Position numbers and translations under genes: made by a program
Part shown: piece after piece, positions 63,192 to 64,000 of the stretch
Layout of the letters: every line of letters starts with the position of its first letter
How positions within the stretch are numbered: position 1 is the stretch's first letter
The notes under the pieces: model-generated
Seen by the model: the letters and a program-made list of their open reading frames with translations, nothing else
Told to the model about the DNA's origin: nothing
Databases searched by the model: none
NCBI GenBank assembly: GCA_030692515.1
Contig: JAUXZS010000029.1
Span: 1-64,000, forward strand
Source: Bacteroidota bacterium
GTDB lineage: Bacteria > Bacteroidota > Bacteroidia > B-17B0 > Aurantibacillaceae
Direction of reading: 5' to 3'
Length of the DNA stretch: 64,000 bases

Positions 63192-64000
63192 TTATTCTGG
63201 CACTTTAGGCTGCGCGGGTTCCTTTGGCACTTTTGGCGCTTTAGGCGTTTTTATTTTAATCCCATTTTCATCGATTTTTATTTGTGCTTCGTTACCATTT
63301 ATCTTTAAACCCTCTTTATTAATAACAACACCATGCTCTTCGTTATTTGTTTCGTTAATTATTACTTGTCCATCTTTAATAACAACAGTTTTAGTTATGT
63401 GTTTCCCCTCGTTATCATAATCATCTTCACCATCATCGTTCAATCCTTCACAATCAATACATTTTAAACCTTTTTCTGTCATTTGCCATCTGCGTCCAAC
63501 CATATTTCCATCCCAAGTATTAGTAGTATTTTCAACATCATCCAAAAGATGTTTTACGCTTTTATCAAAATAAATTACTTTACCCTTTGGGATATACAAT
63601 TTAATATCTACTTCTTGTACTTTAAATTTTGTACCAGCAAGAACAGAAAACACTTCGTCAAAAATTAATTCACTGTTATTTTGGCTATATGAATATTTAA
63701 TAGTTTTTGCGTTTTCATTTGCCTCTTGTTTAGTATAGCCTCTTGAAGTATAATTAATAATTAACTCAACGCTGTCTGAATTACTTTCTAATACATCTAA
63801 ACCAGCAAATCCTATTATACTTAATTTATTTTCTACTTCTCCAAATTGATATCCACCCTGATTTTTCGAAAAATATGTATCTAAATCATCTGCGTTAACA
63901 AAGTTAAATTGTTTTAAAGTTGCCATTGCAGGATTTAACTTAATAATTATAGTATCACCAATGGCATGTAATTCTCTGGTTACTTTTACTCTTGATGTTT
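63192..64000 (-). CDS. C-terminal part of a PspC-domain protein, partial
   Basis: The frame runs past the apparent Met at 63926 without a stop to the window edge (upstream codons read TRELHAIGDTIIIKLNPAMA), so this is the 3' part of a longer gene. It has a beta-rich DUF4097/adhesin-like region (FAGLDVLESNSDSVELIINYTS, YIPKGKVIYFD) as in Bacteroidota PspC-domain proteins, whose N-terminal PspC and membrane parts would lie to the right. The tail is Gly/Lys/Pro-rich (KTPKAPKVPKEPAQPKVPE). Such proteins are linked to envelope stress. The assignment is from the C-terminal half only. Confidence 0.7.
   Translation of the reverse strand, partial: TSRVKVTRELHAIGDTIIIKLNPAMATLKQFNFVNADDLDTYFSKNQGGYQFGEVENKLSIIGFAGLDVLESNSDSVELIINYTSRGYTKQEANENAKTIKYSYSQNNSELIFDEVFSVLAGTKFKVQEVDIKLYIPKGKVIYFDKSVKHLLDDVENTTNTWDGNMVGRRWQMTEKGLKCIDCEGLNDDGEDDYDNEGKHITKTVVIKDGQVIINETNNEEHGVVINKEGLKINGNEAQIKIDENGIKIKTPKAPKVPKEPAQPKVPE

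Overview
The window reads as chromosomal DNA from an AT-rich, free-living member of the Bacteroidota. Evidence: type IX secretion (T9SS) C-terminal sorting domains (2-424, 16557-19709, 60216-62936), DUF7948/SBBP adhesin-like proteins, TAnnTTTG-type promoters instead of clear Shine-Dalgarno sites, a tmRNA with tag GEDNSYAMAA, and a PspC-type protein at the right edge. I cannot name a genus from the sequence alone.

Layout. 0-9 kb: end of a T9SS cargo gene, a DnaQ/GIY-YIG nuclease, a SiaC-like phosphoprotein with a TPR-SpoIIE phosphatase, a Lys/Glu/Ala-rich coiled-coil protein, then housekeeping-type genes (YceH, DUF2461, NlpC/P60, endonuclease III-like, FKBP). 9.5-20 kb: two adjacent membrane PP2C phosphatases (TPR sensor; 14-repeat propeller plus Y_Y_Y sensor), a DEAD-box helicase and a large SBBP/T9SS protein. 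20-29 kb: a multicopper oxidase apparently fused to a CopB-like barrel, and a divergent TetR-controlled efflux operon (TolC, HlyD, two ABC ATPases, two permeases) with two matching palindromic operators. 29-37 kb: an ArsR-led minus-strand operon (type II P-type ATPase, beta-CASP metallo-hydrolase, AMP/thymidine phosphorylase, PRPP synthetase-like enzyme) and a divergent CNNM/CorC protein. 37-43.6 kb: two more TPR-SpoIIE phosphatases, the second in a tight operon with SiaC and a kinase containing two SiaB domains. 43.8-51.1 kb: an accessory zone ending at ssrA, with a DUF1826-like protein, an MltR/HEPN-like protein, three small unknown proteins (two with membrane segments), a lone RelA/SpoT-domain synthetase and a Fic protein lying between repeated copies of the tmRNA 3' end. 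51-64 kb: a membrane histidine kinase, an S41 peptidase, a Lys1-like dehydrogenase, class III PHA synthase PhaC/PhaE, QueG, a second SBBP/T9SS protein and a PspC-like C-terminus.

Two themes stand out. First, five SpoIIE/PP2C phosphatases with different periplasmic sensors carry one nearly invariant linker (DSIxYAxRxQ-like), with two SiaC substrates bearing the predicted phospho-threonine and one double-headed SiaB kinase. This looks like a many-sensor, few-switch threonine-phosphorylation network. Second, the region downstream of ssrA holds a structured repeat of about 120 bp in two copies. They keep the same three-hairpin spacing while their stem sequences differ in a compensating way, and each abuts a tmRNA 3'-end core. 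An internally deleted third copy and a terminator-plus-core fourth unit are also present, and the Fic gene sits between units like a cassette.

Placement and fold calls come from reading motifs by eye. No database search was run.
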